NCBI GenBank assembly: GCA_012934845.2
Contig: WNNJ02002689.1
Span: 62,001 to 126,000 of the forward strand
Length of the DNA: 64,000 nucleotides
DNA from: Pomphorhynchus laevis
Taxonomy: Eukaryota; Acanthocephala; Palaeacanthocephala; Echinorhynchida; Pomphorhynchidae
Direction of reading: 5' to 3'
Below, in pieces: positions 12,169-23,972 of the stretch; positions within the stretch are counted from its first letter, which is position 1; each line of letters starts with the position of its first letter. Position numbers and translations under genes: made by a program. The notes under the pieces were generated by a model. It saw nothing but the letters and a program-made list of their open reading frames with translations. It searched no databases and was not told the DNA's origin.

Positions 12169-12412
12169 TAACTAATTACTTAAATTTAATTAATTAGTTA
12201 GATTATTAATTATCAAATTTAATTCTAATTATATTCTAATCAATTTATACATTCTATTTAATTTGTCACTGAGTGTCACTAATTTGTCATTAATTAGTTT
12301 GTCTAACTAATTACTTAAATTTAATTAATAAGTTAGATTATTAATTATTAAATTTAATTCTAATTATATTCTAATTAATTTATACATTCTATTTAATTTG
12401 TCACTGAGGATA
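12169..12412 (+). repeat. tandem duplication, unit about 132 bp
   Basis: An AT-rich block beginning ACTAATTACTTAAATTTAA and ending TTTAATTTGTCACTGAG occurs twice back to back (about 12169-12280 and 12301-12412), with a few substitutions. Confidence 0.8.
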
Positions 12413-12459
12413 TCACTAAGCATCAAAAGCGTGATTTTAATATCATGTTTTAAATCGGA

Positions 12460-12600
12460 TCCTATTATTTCTTTACTTTTAGTATTATTTAAAAGTGCAC
12501 CTATATTTATATTACCTATACATTTATTAATGAAGTTTATGGTAAGTGTATATTTTTGCTTGTTATTATTAACATTTGTTTTTCGATTACAAAATATTTT
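12460..12600 (-). pseudogene. second partial copy of the Naiad-like PLE segment
   Basis: A direct duplicate of part of the neighbouring element: 12460-12600 matches 12880-13012 on the same strand. The minus-strand reading is KYTLTINFINKCIGNINIG followed by LLNNTKSKEIIGSDL, nearly the same as the larger copy. It is a fragment with no start or catalytic domain. Confidence 0.65.
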
Positions 12601-12668
12601 TTTAAATATATTCTATATATTCTATATTATATTTAATATATTATATTTATATATTATATTATATATTT

Positions 12669-13730
12669 TTAATATATTATATCTAGATAATAGTTACATA
12701 TATGTTCATTTACTTTATCAAAACTAAGACTTTTACAATTGCATTCTGTTTCCATTATAGTTCTAATATTATCGTTACATATTGATTTTAATTCTTTATT
12801 ATAATTACAAATTTTTCGTCCTAATGGTGGTAGGAGTTTATATCTTATTTTAGGAATATATTTACTTAAATCTGACCCTATTATTTCTTTACTTTTAGAA
12901 TTATTTAAAAGTCCGGCTATATTTATGTTATCTATACATTTATTAATGAAGTTTATGGTTAATGTATATTTTCTATTGTTATTATTAACATTTATTGTAC
13001 GATTATAGTATTTTATATTACAATAATTGTCTATTATATAACTTAGCATATCATAATCGTTAATTAATTTTTGATTTATTGAACAAATGATATCTTTAGA
13101 AAAACTAATATTTACATAAAGATCTTTTAACTTATTATCTCTTAAAAGTTGTTTTAATATTTCTAATTGTTCATAAATATACTTATCTATTTTAATATTG
13201 TTAAGTTTATTTTTCTTATTCCTTTTATCACTATGACTTCTTGGTTTGCGTTTAACCGGATTATTATAAAAGTATTATAAAATTATTATCATAGTACTGC
13301 CAATTTATAGTACCACGTCATTCAATCCTAATGGGTACATGAAATTAAGCGTTTTAATCCAAAAATCTTCTTTTTCTAATAGTTTTTGATTTAATATTGA
13401 AATGTTTTCTTCGATAATATGTTCTAAAATAAATAATTTACAGTTTTTAATATCATGTCCTATTAATCTCATATGTTTATGAAATATAGTTTGACTATTA
13501 TTCTGTATATTATATATGTGTTGCCTAAACCTAGTTTTCAACATTTGATATGTTTTCTTATAAATTGTAGTCCACATGTACATTGCATTAGATACAATAT
13601 ACCTGCGGTATTGCGATTATTGCAGATATTGTTACATTTAAAAGATCTAAAATTAAAATCTTTATTACTTACGTATGTTTCCAATCTGGTACAGTATATA
13701 TATAACTTTTACCAAATCATTATTTTTTAA
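12669..13730 (-). mobile_element. PLE fragment with N-terminal GIY-YIG domain (Naiad-like)
   Basis: Read 5' to 3' on the minus strand: FKCNNICNN, then YLMQCTCGLQFI (about 13560-13600), which is the start of a GIY-YIG domain carrying a CxC pair. After a one-base frameshift near 13563 come KTYQMLKTRFRQH and, about 70 residues later, EEDFWIKTLNFMYPLGLND-like sequence (13305-13583). A stop interrupts near 13270. An open stretch of about 195 codons follows, starting NPVKRKPRSHSDKR and ending with a CNCKSL...H.CNYYLDII motif (12669 to about 13255). The GIY-YIG domain therefore comes before the region expected to lead into the RT, the reverse of Penelope/Poseidon order. Naiad PLEs have this permuted order and a CxC-bearing endonuclease. 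The RT is absent. Family placement is from recalled features and needs alignment. Confidence 0.6.
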
Positions 13731-13744
13731 CGTTGCTTTTCCAG

Positions 13745-14540
13745 TGTCGCCACCTAGTTTTGTTGACTGGACAAAACTTACGACGAGGCATCCAACAGCA
13801 TATGGCATCGAACTGCCCTGCTTAAGGCGGTTACAAGCTGGAGCAAGATCTTGAAAGATCTGCCACCTTCACTATACGTGCTATGCGACCTAACTATTGG
13901 TTATTACCTGATCTTTAAAAGCGATCACGATAAGCAGTTTACATTTTAAAGTGCTAACACATTGAAAAGAAAATTTCCTTTTTTAAAGCTAATTGAAATT
14001 TAAATTTAAAAATAATAATTTATCTAACTTGCTCGAAAATTAGCAGAATTTTAAAAATCTTAAAAATTTGAAAATCTTTTCAGAATCTTGAAAACTTATT
14101 ATATATTTTAATTGTAAATTATCAAAACATTAGTATGTATTGAATGTCAGATGATGAACATAAATTAATATATTTGGCAAATAAACTCAAATCAATCATC
14201 TACAGCTAAAGTCATTTTTCATTAGCTACTTTAATTATTTGTCCCCAAAGTAAAATAATTATTAAAACCATGTCAGAATTAACTATCCGATTTTGATAAT
14301 CAGATCTTTTGAGTGCATTATAATTATTATTACAAGATAATATACAAAATTTATTTTTGATATCATAAAGTTACAATTTACGAATGACCCGCAAATGGGC
14401 CCTTATATTGTTATCATTATTAGACTTGAAACGTTATATGTGACTTTGTGTGATTATTGGTTGTTCCATGTCTGCTTTCCAACATGCATAAGGTTTCATC
14501 CTTATTGGCATTAAAATACTAACATTATTACAGGATAACT
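13745..14540. other. unassigned sequence
   Basis: 13745-13920 is less AT-rich than its surroundings and looks like old element debris, but I could not assign it. The rest is AT-rich with no ORF. Confidence 0.3.
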
Positions 14541-14544
14541 CTGC

Positions 14545-14790
14545 CATGGTCGGTTCCAAGCCTGTGCTGATAAAAGAGGAGGGTTGGCGATATACTTCGT
14601 GACAAGCCGGTCGTAAAACAAAACCGTCGCATTAACATTATGAAATGCTGTCTCAATAAACTTCGCCAAAGGCGACTACAATGGTACGACCACGTACCAA
14701 AATCAAAAGGACAAAAACCAAATGGATACAGAAAATGTGGACTCCATAGCGAAGCAAAAAAGAACGCTGAAGAAATATAAAAAGAAGAAT
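14545..14790 (+). mobile_element. RTE-type LINE C-terminal fragment
   Basis: A plus-strand stretch reads MKCCLNKLRQRRLQWYDHV, resembling the R.RLRWYGHV motif near the C-terminus of RTE-clade LINE proteins. It is followed by a lysine- and glycine-rich tail. Short and broken; called from this motif and from two other RTE fragments within 2.5 kb. Confidence 0.45.
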
Positions 14791-15122
14791 AATTACATGA
14801 TAATAAGTATTACAAATATTGACATTCTCAATAATATCGAAATTATATCCTCACTTGAGCTCTAATTATACAAAAATAATTTTTACAATTCGTGTTTAAG
14901 TAAGTATCATTTATCCACAGCATGTGCTGCCTGATCGTAAGATCTAGTACGTTGTCAGTTTGCACTTTTAAGCCTTTTATTATTAAATTTCATTAATTAA
15001 AAATAATGTAAATTTTATTAATTAAATTTTTTTTAATTAAAATACCTGGAATATCCTGTATTTTATAGTTTCATAAAACAATATTCTTTAATTCAATAGT
15101 GTCATGATGCAATTCGAATTTA

Positions 15123-15181
15123 AAGTCGTTTCTAAAATATATTAAATAATTAATATATTATTCATAATATAATTAAAATAT
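15123..15181 (+). repeat. left direct repeat flanking RTE insert
   Basis: A 59-bp AT-rich sequence starting AAGTCGTTTCTAAAATAT. It recurs at 15319-15374 with one substitution and a 3-bp indel, so the intervening insert is bracketed by a direct duplication. Confidence 0.85.
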
Positions 15182-15318
15182 TAGCATCAACCAGGTCGGT
15201 TTTGTTGAAGGATGCGGAACCACTGACGCTATGCACGCAGCGCGGCTCCTGCTCGAAAATCATCGAGAAAAAAGCAAACCCCTTCATGTTGCATTTCTCG
15301 ATTTGGAAAGGGCATTTT
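15182..15318 (+). mobile_element. 137-bp RTE reverse-transcriptase fragment
   Basis: One open frame across the whole insert reads NQVGFVEGCGTTDAMHAARL, then ENHREKSKPLHVAFLDLERAF. This is the RTE-clade RT segment that ends in the first catalytic Asp block (FLDLEKAFD-like). Both ends are abrupt, it is far more GC-rich than the flanks, and it sits between two copies of a 59-bp AT-rich sequence. It looks like a small piece of RTE cDNA or DNA captured at a break. Confidence 0.8.
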
Positions 15319-15374
15319 AAGTCGTTTCTAAAATATATCAAATAATTAATATATTCATAATATAATTAAAATAT
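15319..15374 (+). repeat. right direct repeat flanking RTE insert
   Basis: Second copy of the 15123-15181 sequence, 56 bp, in the same orientation directly after the RTE fragment. Confidence 0.85.
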
Positions 15375-16660
15375 ATATAATTTATATTTTATATAATTTC
15401 AATTTATATCAATAATTTATACATTCGAAATATTTAGTTAAATACGAAATATTATATATATCAGCAAATTATCAAATATTTTGAAATTTTACTAAACAGC
15501 TTTTGAATCTCTGAATTCTTAATAAACGGCTTTCTTATCTTTTAAGATTGAATAACCTGCTACACTGAAGTGGTAGAAAATGCAATGGAATGACAAACGA
15601 TAAAGTTGTTAATAAATAAATTGAACATGAACATGTTTTAGTAATCAGGCGAGATGTATGCATAAAATCATAAGCAAAATGTGATCACAATTTTATAAAG
15701 TTGAATTATAAAAGCATAAAAAATATAAGATAACTGATTTAACTGTACATTTCAAGATTTTTATTTAATTATAAGGAAATTATAACAAAGGCAATTTATT
15801 GCAGCAATATTTGGTAAGCTTAGAATGAGTAAACATTCATTGGTATCACATTAAATTTATCAAAATATTATCTAGATCAGAGCAGGATGATCGTACGATT
15901 CATTTATTCTACAAAGTAAAGTGAAAGAGAATGGAGGTAAAGTTCGATATGATACTTGCAAAGTTGAATTGTTAGAATAGCGATGACGTATCAAAAATAC
16001 AGAAGTGGCGATTGTAGGTTTAGAGATTTTTATGCATTTGTACCTACCTGTTTATAAATCACTTATAACAGTTTTGATAAGTTTCTGTCATCATAAGGAC
16101 AAATATTATACACATTTCTGATAACGAAAAGGAAGATAACGAAAAATTTAAATATTTTAATTAATAATTAATAATTAATTAATAATTTAAATATTTTTAA
16201 TTACTTAAATAATTAAAAAATAATAATTTTTGTTATCCAAAATTAATATGTTCTGCCCTGATGATGACAGTGAGTAATCCTACATTTTGATTCTTAGAAG
16301 TACAAAAATAATGTCTTATTCCTTAATTAATATAGAAAAATATTTGAATGTATATGTGAATCGCTTATAATAGTGAATGCCTGAAAACATTTAAAACAAA
16401 CCAGAAAACTAGTTACGGGTGAGAAATGAACATTAAGCTTTGAAAATACAAGTCAACGAAAAGAAACATAATGAAAAAAGCATCTTTCATTAGGATTAGG
16501 CATTGACTTTTGGCTTGAATCGTTATTTCCGCAAGATCAGTTGAGACGAATGATTTGAAAGTTCTATTTCTTGTAATTTAAAATTATTCGAGAGACAAAT
16601 TACCAAACATTTTAATCGATATTATTTAATTACAATTTTAATAATATATATTCTTATTCA
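15375..16660. other. AT-rich spacer
   Basis: No gene, RNA or named repeat seen. Confidence 0.4.
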
Positions 16661-16664
16661 GCTT

Positions 16665-17080
16665 ATCCCTTATAGAGAGTCGCTGCCGCCAACAACTTCT
16701 TCCACATCAATCGATTTTGGGCCATCTATAGTTTTATATCGAGCGCTAATCTCAGAGCCTTCATACCTTTCTTGACGCAATTCTTCCAGCGTTTCTTTGG
16801 CCTTCCGCGACGTCATTTCCCGACCTTTTTAACGCTTCATATCTAGTGATCGTCATTTCTTCTTGCTTTATGTTCGAACCATCGTAGCCTTTTTCGGACG
16901 ATGACGTCTCGTATTGAGTCAACTTTGAACATTTTCCGGGTATCAGTGCTACGGACTTTGTCCTTCCTTGTTATACCCACAGACTAGGTCTCAGTCTCAT
17001 AAATCATGGCTGGTCGAATGACATCCTTGTATATGCGCCCTTGAAGGTTTGTTGTTACTAGCTTATTGCTTAAGATTCTT
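16665..17080 (-). mobile_element. RTE-type LINE C-terminal fragment
   Basis: The minus-strand reading gives YKDVIRPAMIYETETWSV, then VGITRKDKVRSTDTRKMFKV, DSIRDVIVRKRLRWFEH and RRGRPKKRWKNCVKKGMKAL. This is the ordered C-terminal signature of RTE-clade LINEs (Y..vi.P...Yg.E.W..., trRdriRn, RLRW.GHv, GRPk.rW.d.v..D). A few stops interrupt it. The RT and endonuclease are absent here. It lies opposite in orientation to the other two RTE pieces, so a single insertion does not explain all three. Confidence 0.75.
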
Positions 17081-17438
17081 AAAGTCTTCCGGTATTATTT
17101 TTTAATGAAATTTTAATGATATTACAATTAAATATTAGTTAAAATAATTAATTGTAATTGTAATTGAAATTGTAATTTATTAATTTACTTTTTAATTTTT
17201 ATACTATTTCTCTACAATGCCTATACGACAATATTTATTATAAAATATTCGATATTAAATCATATATCTGACCATTTTATATGACGGCAATAGCAATTAT
17301 ATATCAAGCAAAAACAGGTTTATTTTTTATAAAATCGTTAATATTAATTGCCTTGTATTAATTAATTAATAATTAATTAATTTGTGGCACTTTCACCTTC
17401 AAAGTCCGAATTGTCAACCGTATTTATCGTTGTGATAT

Positions 17439-17882
17439 TTATAGCTCAGGTAATAACAACTTTTTTAAGTAATTCAATAGAGAAAGCCATTTTATTCTGT
17501 AACTTTTAATAAGGATTTGTATAAGCTGAATTTTCCAAAGATGCTCAAATTTTCGGTACCTATCTGTATTTTCAAGTGAAAATATGTGATAAAATTGTTC
17601 TATTCGTGATAAACGCTGTTCAGGTGTACATCCAGACACAAAAATATTTAGTTTCTCCTTAAACATTGAACTGTTTCCAAGCCAAAACATTTGACACTCG
17701 TTAAATAAATTCTGCTGTAATTTCTGATATTTATTAATTTCTGTAATAATTTTGCTTTCCAAACCATTTGAAGATGTTTTTCTTTCTTCTAATAGTGGAT
17801 ATGTTTGCTGCAGCAGGTTAGATACTGGATGACGATTTTTACTAATAATCGGAAGTGGTGCCTTCAAGCGATTGTACATTCT
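17439..17882 (-). CDS. probable exon of a host gene, weakly COA8/APOPT1-like
   Basis: An open frame of about 150 codons begins just after a good 3' splice acceptor (CTGTCATTTCAG, cut at about 17882/17883) and ends at TAA 17441-17439. Residues resemble the cytochrome-c-oxidase assembly factor COA8 in spacing: HPVSNLL near residue 23, LQQNLFNECQMFWLGN near 60, MFKEKLNIF just after, then IEQFYHIFSLEN and a hydrophobic C-terminus (WKIQLIQILIKSY). COA8 is a mitochondrial matrix protein protecting complex IV assembly. The match is short and from memory, so only the exon call is reasonable. The upstream exon would lie beyond 17883 and was not found. Confidence 0.35.
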   Translation of the reverse strand, partial: RMYNRLKAPLPIISKNRHPVSNLLQQTYPLLEERKTSSNGLESKIITEINKYQKLQQNLFNECQMFWLGNSSMFKEKLNIFVSGCTPEQRLSRIEQFYHIFSLENTDRYRKFEHLWKIQLIQILIKSYRIKWLSLLNYLKKLLLPEL

Positions 17883-20017
17883 GAAATGACAGATCACAGA
17901 CTGTTATGAAATTGGGCCTTAACGACTTGAAACGAATAAATACAGTTTAAGTTTAAATTGTATGTCATTAAATAACTAAAACGAATTTTCGTAATTCGCT
18001 TTAATGTAAACGTACAAAGTTTTCAAAATCTCATTACTCAAAAAGATTATAAAATTTAGTTATCATTTTTGGTCTCAATTGATGAATAGAGGCCAAAACG
18101 TTATAACATAGTAGTTCTTCAAGATGACCTATAATCTACATTCTAAAACATTATATATTAATTAATCGGTTTATTAAATACTGAATTATAAAATTACTTT
18201 TACAATGATATTTCCATATTTTGCATCCGCATTTTATCCTTCTTCAATCTCCTTTTAATCCGCATTTGCCCCATTTTACCTCATTTAGCCACTTAATTTG
18301 TTACTTTAATTAACAAAGTGACTTCCCTTTTAACTTTCTAACCCCGATTTATCCTATTTAAATAGGTACCCTATTTACCTTGTTTCTATTTGCTTTGCCC
18401 TCTTTATACATTCTCTTCAGAAACTTTATGCTATTGAAAATATAATTTTTAGATTGTAATTAAGTAACGAAGGAGAGATAAACAGGAAAAATGGTAAAAG
18501 CGATTTAAAGTGGGGAAATGAGATAAAAAGAAACACATGAAGATTAAAGAGGGATAAAAAGAATTATAAATTGCTAAAGGCGATTTAAAGAGAGTATATG
18601 TGGTAATATACTTTTCAAATAAATTTATTATTTCTGTTATTTTTATAACAATTATTTTTCTTTCATCAAATTCTTCCAAATCTAAAAATTCATTTTCTTA
18701 CACATCTTATACAAGATTTATATACATCATGTTTCTTTTAATCATTCAGCATCATTCGTTTTACAGATTTCTGAATTCTATTCTGGTTTTCCACCAAATT
18801 TCTACAATAATAGATTACATACAAAATCAGCAATCATTTAAAGCTTATTTTAATGTTAAATTAAGTTATTTAGTAATTAAATAAGTTAATTTATTTTTTA
18901 ATTTAATTAATTATATTCTTATATAAAATAAAAATAATACTAAGAATAAAACTAATAAATAACAATAATATAACTAATAATATAAACTAATAATATATTA
19001 AACTAATAATATAATAATTTTTTGTTATTTTTTTTATTTATTTTTTTATTATAATATATTAAACTAATAATATAACTAAAAATAAAGCTAATAAAAAATA
19101 AAGTTTTATTAATTTTTTTCAAAAATAAAACTTTAAAAATTATTAAAACTCGATCTTTATCTAAAACTAATTAATAATTTCGTAAAAAGTTGCATTAAAA
19201 ATATAACTAAAAATTAAATATAATTAAATAAATCAATTTAAAAATTAAAAAATATGATAAATTTTTGCACTTTCTAATCAAAGAAATACTCTAACATGAG
19301 CTACCAACTACACTATTTAGAATTTATTGACAATTTAATTACATTTCTACGGCTAAATATGTATTCGCAAGAATGAATTTGCTGTGTGCTCGAGTAGAGA
19401 ATGCATTCGCACGTGGACGTATATGATTATTTAATTACTTTGTTTGTCTTTTGCAAATTAGCATATCTCCTCCGTGTTAACTATTACATTAAACTAAAAT
19501 GCAGTAAATATAGGAAGACAATTATATACAATTGTAGGGGAGAAAACCGTCAATGCAATACATTGTTCACTCACTCTTAAAATTGAATGTGGCATCATTC
19601 GCTTGGCTTTAAAAACTGTAAATTATATAGTACGAAAGATGGAAAAGTTCGCACTACAGTTTGAAAATAAAATATTTCCGGTTTAAAAATAGTTTCCCAG
19701 TTTGAAATAATATTTAAATGAAATATAAAATATTTTTATATTTACAAAAATATTTAATATTTTTAAATATTTGTTGTATGCAATTGATTTGAATAAAATT
19801 CGGAAACATATAACTGATGCTATTAAAATAAAAGATATTTATAAAACACAATGTTTGTAAATAATGTTATAAATCTTTCACATTATGTGCTTCAAATTTT
19901 GAAATTGGAACACAATTATTTGTACGCTATATTCCTATGACATTATAGCTAAGCAAGCTATCAAGAATATACAAAAGCACGACATTCCTATAAAACAAAA
20001 CAATTAAATAATAATAA
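17883..20017. other. AT-rich region
   Basis: About 2.1 kb with AT content near the window maximum around 18.8-19.3 kb (short TAATAATA and AAATAAAA runs). Short ORFs here look like chance products. No gene assigned. Confidence 0.4.
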
Positions 20018-20047
20018 TTTATTATTTAACGTGGCAAATGCGTGCCA
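20018..20047 (-). mobile_element. solo 3' end of LINE family B
   Basis: About 30 bp matching the extreme 3' end of family B (TTTAACGTGGCAAATGCGTG). The same string closes copy B1 at 52.47 kb and copy B3 at 62.1 kb. Consistent with an extremely 5'-truncated insertion, or chance retention of the terminus. Confidence 0.45.
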
Positions 20048-20135
20048 TCTTACAAATATAATCTTTGTCCGTTGCTGTCTGCGTGATGGAGGAGATTTGT
20101 AATTAACATCAATATGAGTAATTTGTTACATAAAA

Positions 20136-20867
20136 TATGATGATGATTAATCATTATTATATAATTAATGTTATAATGCAATATCAAATGATATTACGAT
20201 ATCATGATATTACGTTAATATCATGATACAACTTTAATATTTTTAACCATCAGAGGAAACAACGTTTATGAATAGAATTTTGATTATCGCACATAATATT
20301 ATAATATCATAATATCGCATTAATATTACTAAGTACTTACTTAGTTATTTTCTGATAATGCTAACAAAAGTTAGCGAAATATCAAAAATAATTTCTAAAT
20401 ATAATGATTCTGGACAGTTTATGACTAATTTTAATATGGCATAAATTAATAGTAATATTTAAATATTTCAATTTAATATTATGTTTATATTATAATATTA
20501 TATAATAAATATAAAATTATATTTATGTTTATATTATAATATGATAAGATAAATATAAAATTATATTTATGTTTATATTATAATATGATAAGATAAATAT
20601 AAAATTATATTTATGTTTATATTATATATTTATAAAATATGATAATGATTAATCATGTTATATATGATTATATTTTATAAAATATGATGATGATTAATCA
20701 TTATTATATAATTAATGTTATTATCGACAGTTTAAGACTTATTTTAATGCAATATCAAATGATATTACGATATCATGATATTACGTTAATATCATGATAC
20801 AACTTTAATATTTTCTACCATCAGAGGAAACAACGTTTATGAATAGAATTTTGATTATCGCACATAA
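20136..20867 (+). repeat. duplicated AT-rich block plus inner triplication
   Basis: About 160 bp at 20136-20292 recurs at about 20683-20867, offset about 547 bp. Both copies contain the palindromic ATATTACGATATCATGATAT and end GAATAGAATTTTGATTATCG. Between them a unit of about 45 bp containing TTATATTTATGTTTATATTA is repeated three times (about 20480-20615). Confidence 0.8.
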
Positions 20868-21211
20868 ACGTATAAAAAGGGGTGAATAATTAAATATTAA
20901 ATAGTAATTTGATATTAATAAAATATTTTTTCTATCTAGTATACAAATAATGATTCAGGATTAATCATTAAAAAATAATGATTAATTCCTTTCTTCGGAA
21001 CAAATAAAGGGATTAATCTATAACAAAAGTCTATTTTGTTGGAAAAACCTGCCTCCATCATCAAACAACATCCTTACAAAACGAAAAATAGTTACTGTCG
21101 ATTTGTAAAATAATTGCGTTAAAAGAATTCACCTATGTGCAGTGCCTAACTACAAAAGTAGCTGTCGAAATACGTGGCTGTTTATAATAAGAAAAAGTTG
21201 AATTGAAAGAT

Positions 21212-21265
21212 ATTATATTCAATTGAATTAGAAGAAATTACCCTTCTAATTCAATTGAATATAAT
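21212..21265. repeat. perfect 23-bp hairpin at satellite edge
   Basis: Arms 21212-21234 and 21243-21265 are exact reverse complements around an 8-nt loop. The arm sequence is the satellite unit itself, marking the left edge of the array. Confidence 0.85.
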
Positions 21266-23630
21266 TTCACCTAAATCAATTTAATATAATTTCTTATCAT
21301 TCAATTTAATATAATCTTTTCTAATTCAATTTTTTCTAATTCAAATTAATATAATTTATTCTAACATAATTTCTTTAAATACAATTTAATATAATTCCTT
21401 CCAATTCAATTTCTTCTATATCAATTTAAAATATATTTATAATTCATAATTCAATTTCTTCTAATTCAATTTAATATAATTTCGTCAAATTCAATTTCTT
21501 CAAATACAATTAAATATAATTCCTTCAAATTATATTTCTTGACTCAATTTAATATATTTTCTTTTAATTAAATTTCTTCCAATTCAATTTAATGTAATTT
21601 CATCTAATTCAATTTCTTTTAATATAATTTGATATAATTTCTTCTAATTCAATTTATTACAATTCAATTTTATATAATTTCATCTAATTCAATTTCATTA
21701 AATTCAATGAAATTGAATTTGAAGAATTCAAAGAATAGAAATAAAATTAGAAGAAATTATATTAAATTAAATAAGAAGAAATTAAATTGAATTAGAAGAA
21801 ATTAAATTAAATTGAATTAGAAGAAATTAAATTAAATTAAATTAGAAGAAATTAAATTAAATTGAATTAGTAGAAAAAGAATTAGGAAAAATTATATTAA
21901 ATTGAATTTGTAGAAATTGAATTTGAAATTATATTAAATTGAATTAAATAAATTGAATCAGAAAAAATATATTAAATTGAAAACAAACGAATTAAATTAG
22001 AAAAAAACTATATTATACTGATATAAAAAAGGTTAAATTATAGGAAATTATATTAAATTGAATTAGAAGAAATTGAATTAAAATAAATTAAATTAGAATA
22101 AATGATATTAAATTATAACAAATTAAATTAAAAGACACTATATGAAGAAAATATACTGAATTAAAAGAAGTGAAATTATAAGAAGTTATATTAAATTGAA
22201 ATAGGAGAAATTATATTAAATTGAATTAAAAAAATTGATAAAAATTTAATTCGAAAAAATTGAATTTGAAGGAATTATATTAAATTGAATTCGAAATTGA
22301 ATTAAGAAAAATTATATTAAATTGAATTAGAAAAAATTGAATTAAAGGAAATCATACAAAATTTAATTAACAGATATTGAATTTGAAGGAATTATATTAA
22401 ATTGAATATGCAGAAATTGCATTAGATGAAATTATATTAAATTAAATTTGAAAAAATCGGATTGAAAAAAATTAATATATTAAATTGAATAAAAATAAAT
22501 TGAATAAAATTGAATTAGAAGAAATTGAATTAGATGAAATTATATTAAATTAAATATGAAGAAATTGAATTAAAAAATATATTAAATTGAATAAAAATAA
22601 ATTGAATAAAATTGAATTAGAAGAAATTGAATTAGATTAAATTATATTAAATTAAATATGAAGAAATTGCATTAGATGAAATTATATTAAATCGAATTTG
22701 AAAAAATTGAATTAAAAAATATATTAAATTGAATAAAAATAAATTGAATAAAATCGAATTAGAGGAAAATGAATTAGATTTAATTATATTAAATTAAATA
22801 TGAAGAAATTGAATTAGAAGAAATTATATTAAATTGAATTGGAAGAAATTAATTTGGAAAAAATTATATTAAATTGAATTAGAAGAAATTGAATTGGAAG
22901 AAATTATATTAAACTGAATTGGAAGAAATATAATTTGAAGGAATTATATTTAATTGTATTTGAAGAAATTGAACTTGATGAAATTATATTAAATTGAATT
23001 AGAAGAAATTGAATTAGATAAAATTATATTAAATTGAATTTGAAGAAATTGAATTAAAATAAATTATATCAAATTGAATTAGAAGAAATTATATTAAATT
23101 GAATTGGAAAAAATTATATTAAATTGAATTGTAAAAATATATATTAAATTGTATTTGAAGAAATTGAGTTAGAAGAAATTATATCAAATTGAATTTGAGA
23201 AAATTGAATTAGAATATATTATGTCAAATTGAATTAGAAGAAATTGAATTAGATGAAATTATATGAAATTGAATTTCAAGAAATTGAATTAGAAGGCATC
23301 TTATTACATTAAATTAGAAGAAATTATATTAAATTGAATTGGAAAAAATTATTTTAAATTGAATTGGAAAAAATTATATTAAATTGAATTGGAAAAAATT
23401 ATATTAAATTGAATTGTAAAAATATATATGAAAATTGTATTTGAAGAAATTGAGTTAGAAGAAATTATATCAAATTGAATTTGAGAAAATTGAATTAGAA
23501 TATATTATGTCAAATTGAATTAAAAGAAATTGAATTAAAAGAAATTGAATTAGATGAAATTATATGAAATTGACTCAGAATAAATTATATTAAATTGGAT
23601 TTGAAGAAATTGGATTAGAAGAAAGAATAT
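21212..23630. repeat. AT-rich minisatellite with strand switch
   Basis: About 2.4 kb of imperfect repeats built from two blocks, GAATTAGAAGAAATT and ATATTAAATT, giving units near 25 and 40 bp. From about 21720 to 23630 the unit reads in this sense. From about 21240 to 21705 the plus strand reads the reverse complement (TTCTAATTCAATTTAATATAA). The switch occurs at a palindrome near 21690-21722 (TTCAATTTCATT... mirrored as ...AATGAAATTGAA). Frames are full of stops, so it is not a repeat protein. It ends about 340 bp past the stop codon of the SENP-like gene. Confidence 0.85.
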
Positions 23631-23869
23631 ACCTTTTATAAGAGCAAGAAAATTTATGTTTTTATAAAAATATGTGCCTCGATTTTAAAAATTTTAAAAT
23701 CGTTTTAAGAGATTTTGAGATTCAATAGTTTAGAGATTCAAGGCTTTGTCATGCAAGTCACAATTAATACAGTGCATAGTAAATATCTTGTAAAATTATT
23801 TTGCCAATGACGTAAAATGAAATTCTATTATTTAGAAATTAAATTTTCTAATATGCAAGTTGTTTTTGA

Positions 23870-23875
23870 TTTATT
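23870..23875 (-). terminator. AATAAA poly(A) signal of SENP-like gene
   Basis: AATAAA on the minus strand, about 100 bp beyond the stop codon of the SENP-like gene; a reasonable cleavage and polyadenylation signal. Confidence 0.5.
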
Positions 23876-23972
23876 GTCCTTTCTATTTTGTGTAGAGAGA
23901 CATTGATTTTTTGCTTTAAGAAAAAATATAATACTTAAATTACTCTATATATACACAAAAAACGACGAAAAT

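Noticed and set aside
15182-15318. The open RTE fragment as an exon of a host gene
   Set aside because: It is a clear RTE RT segment, with no splice-site context or neighbouring exons.
18449-18884. Opposed ORFs at 18449-18679 (minus) and 18600-18884 (plus)
   Set aside because: Low-complexity, Phe/Ile/Ser-rich translations of AT-rich DNA with no family resemblance.
21212-23630. Minisatellite as a CRISPR array or repeat-protein gene
   Set aside because: No conserved repeat/spacer alternation and no cas genes; all frames contain frequent stops; the setting is eukaryotic.
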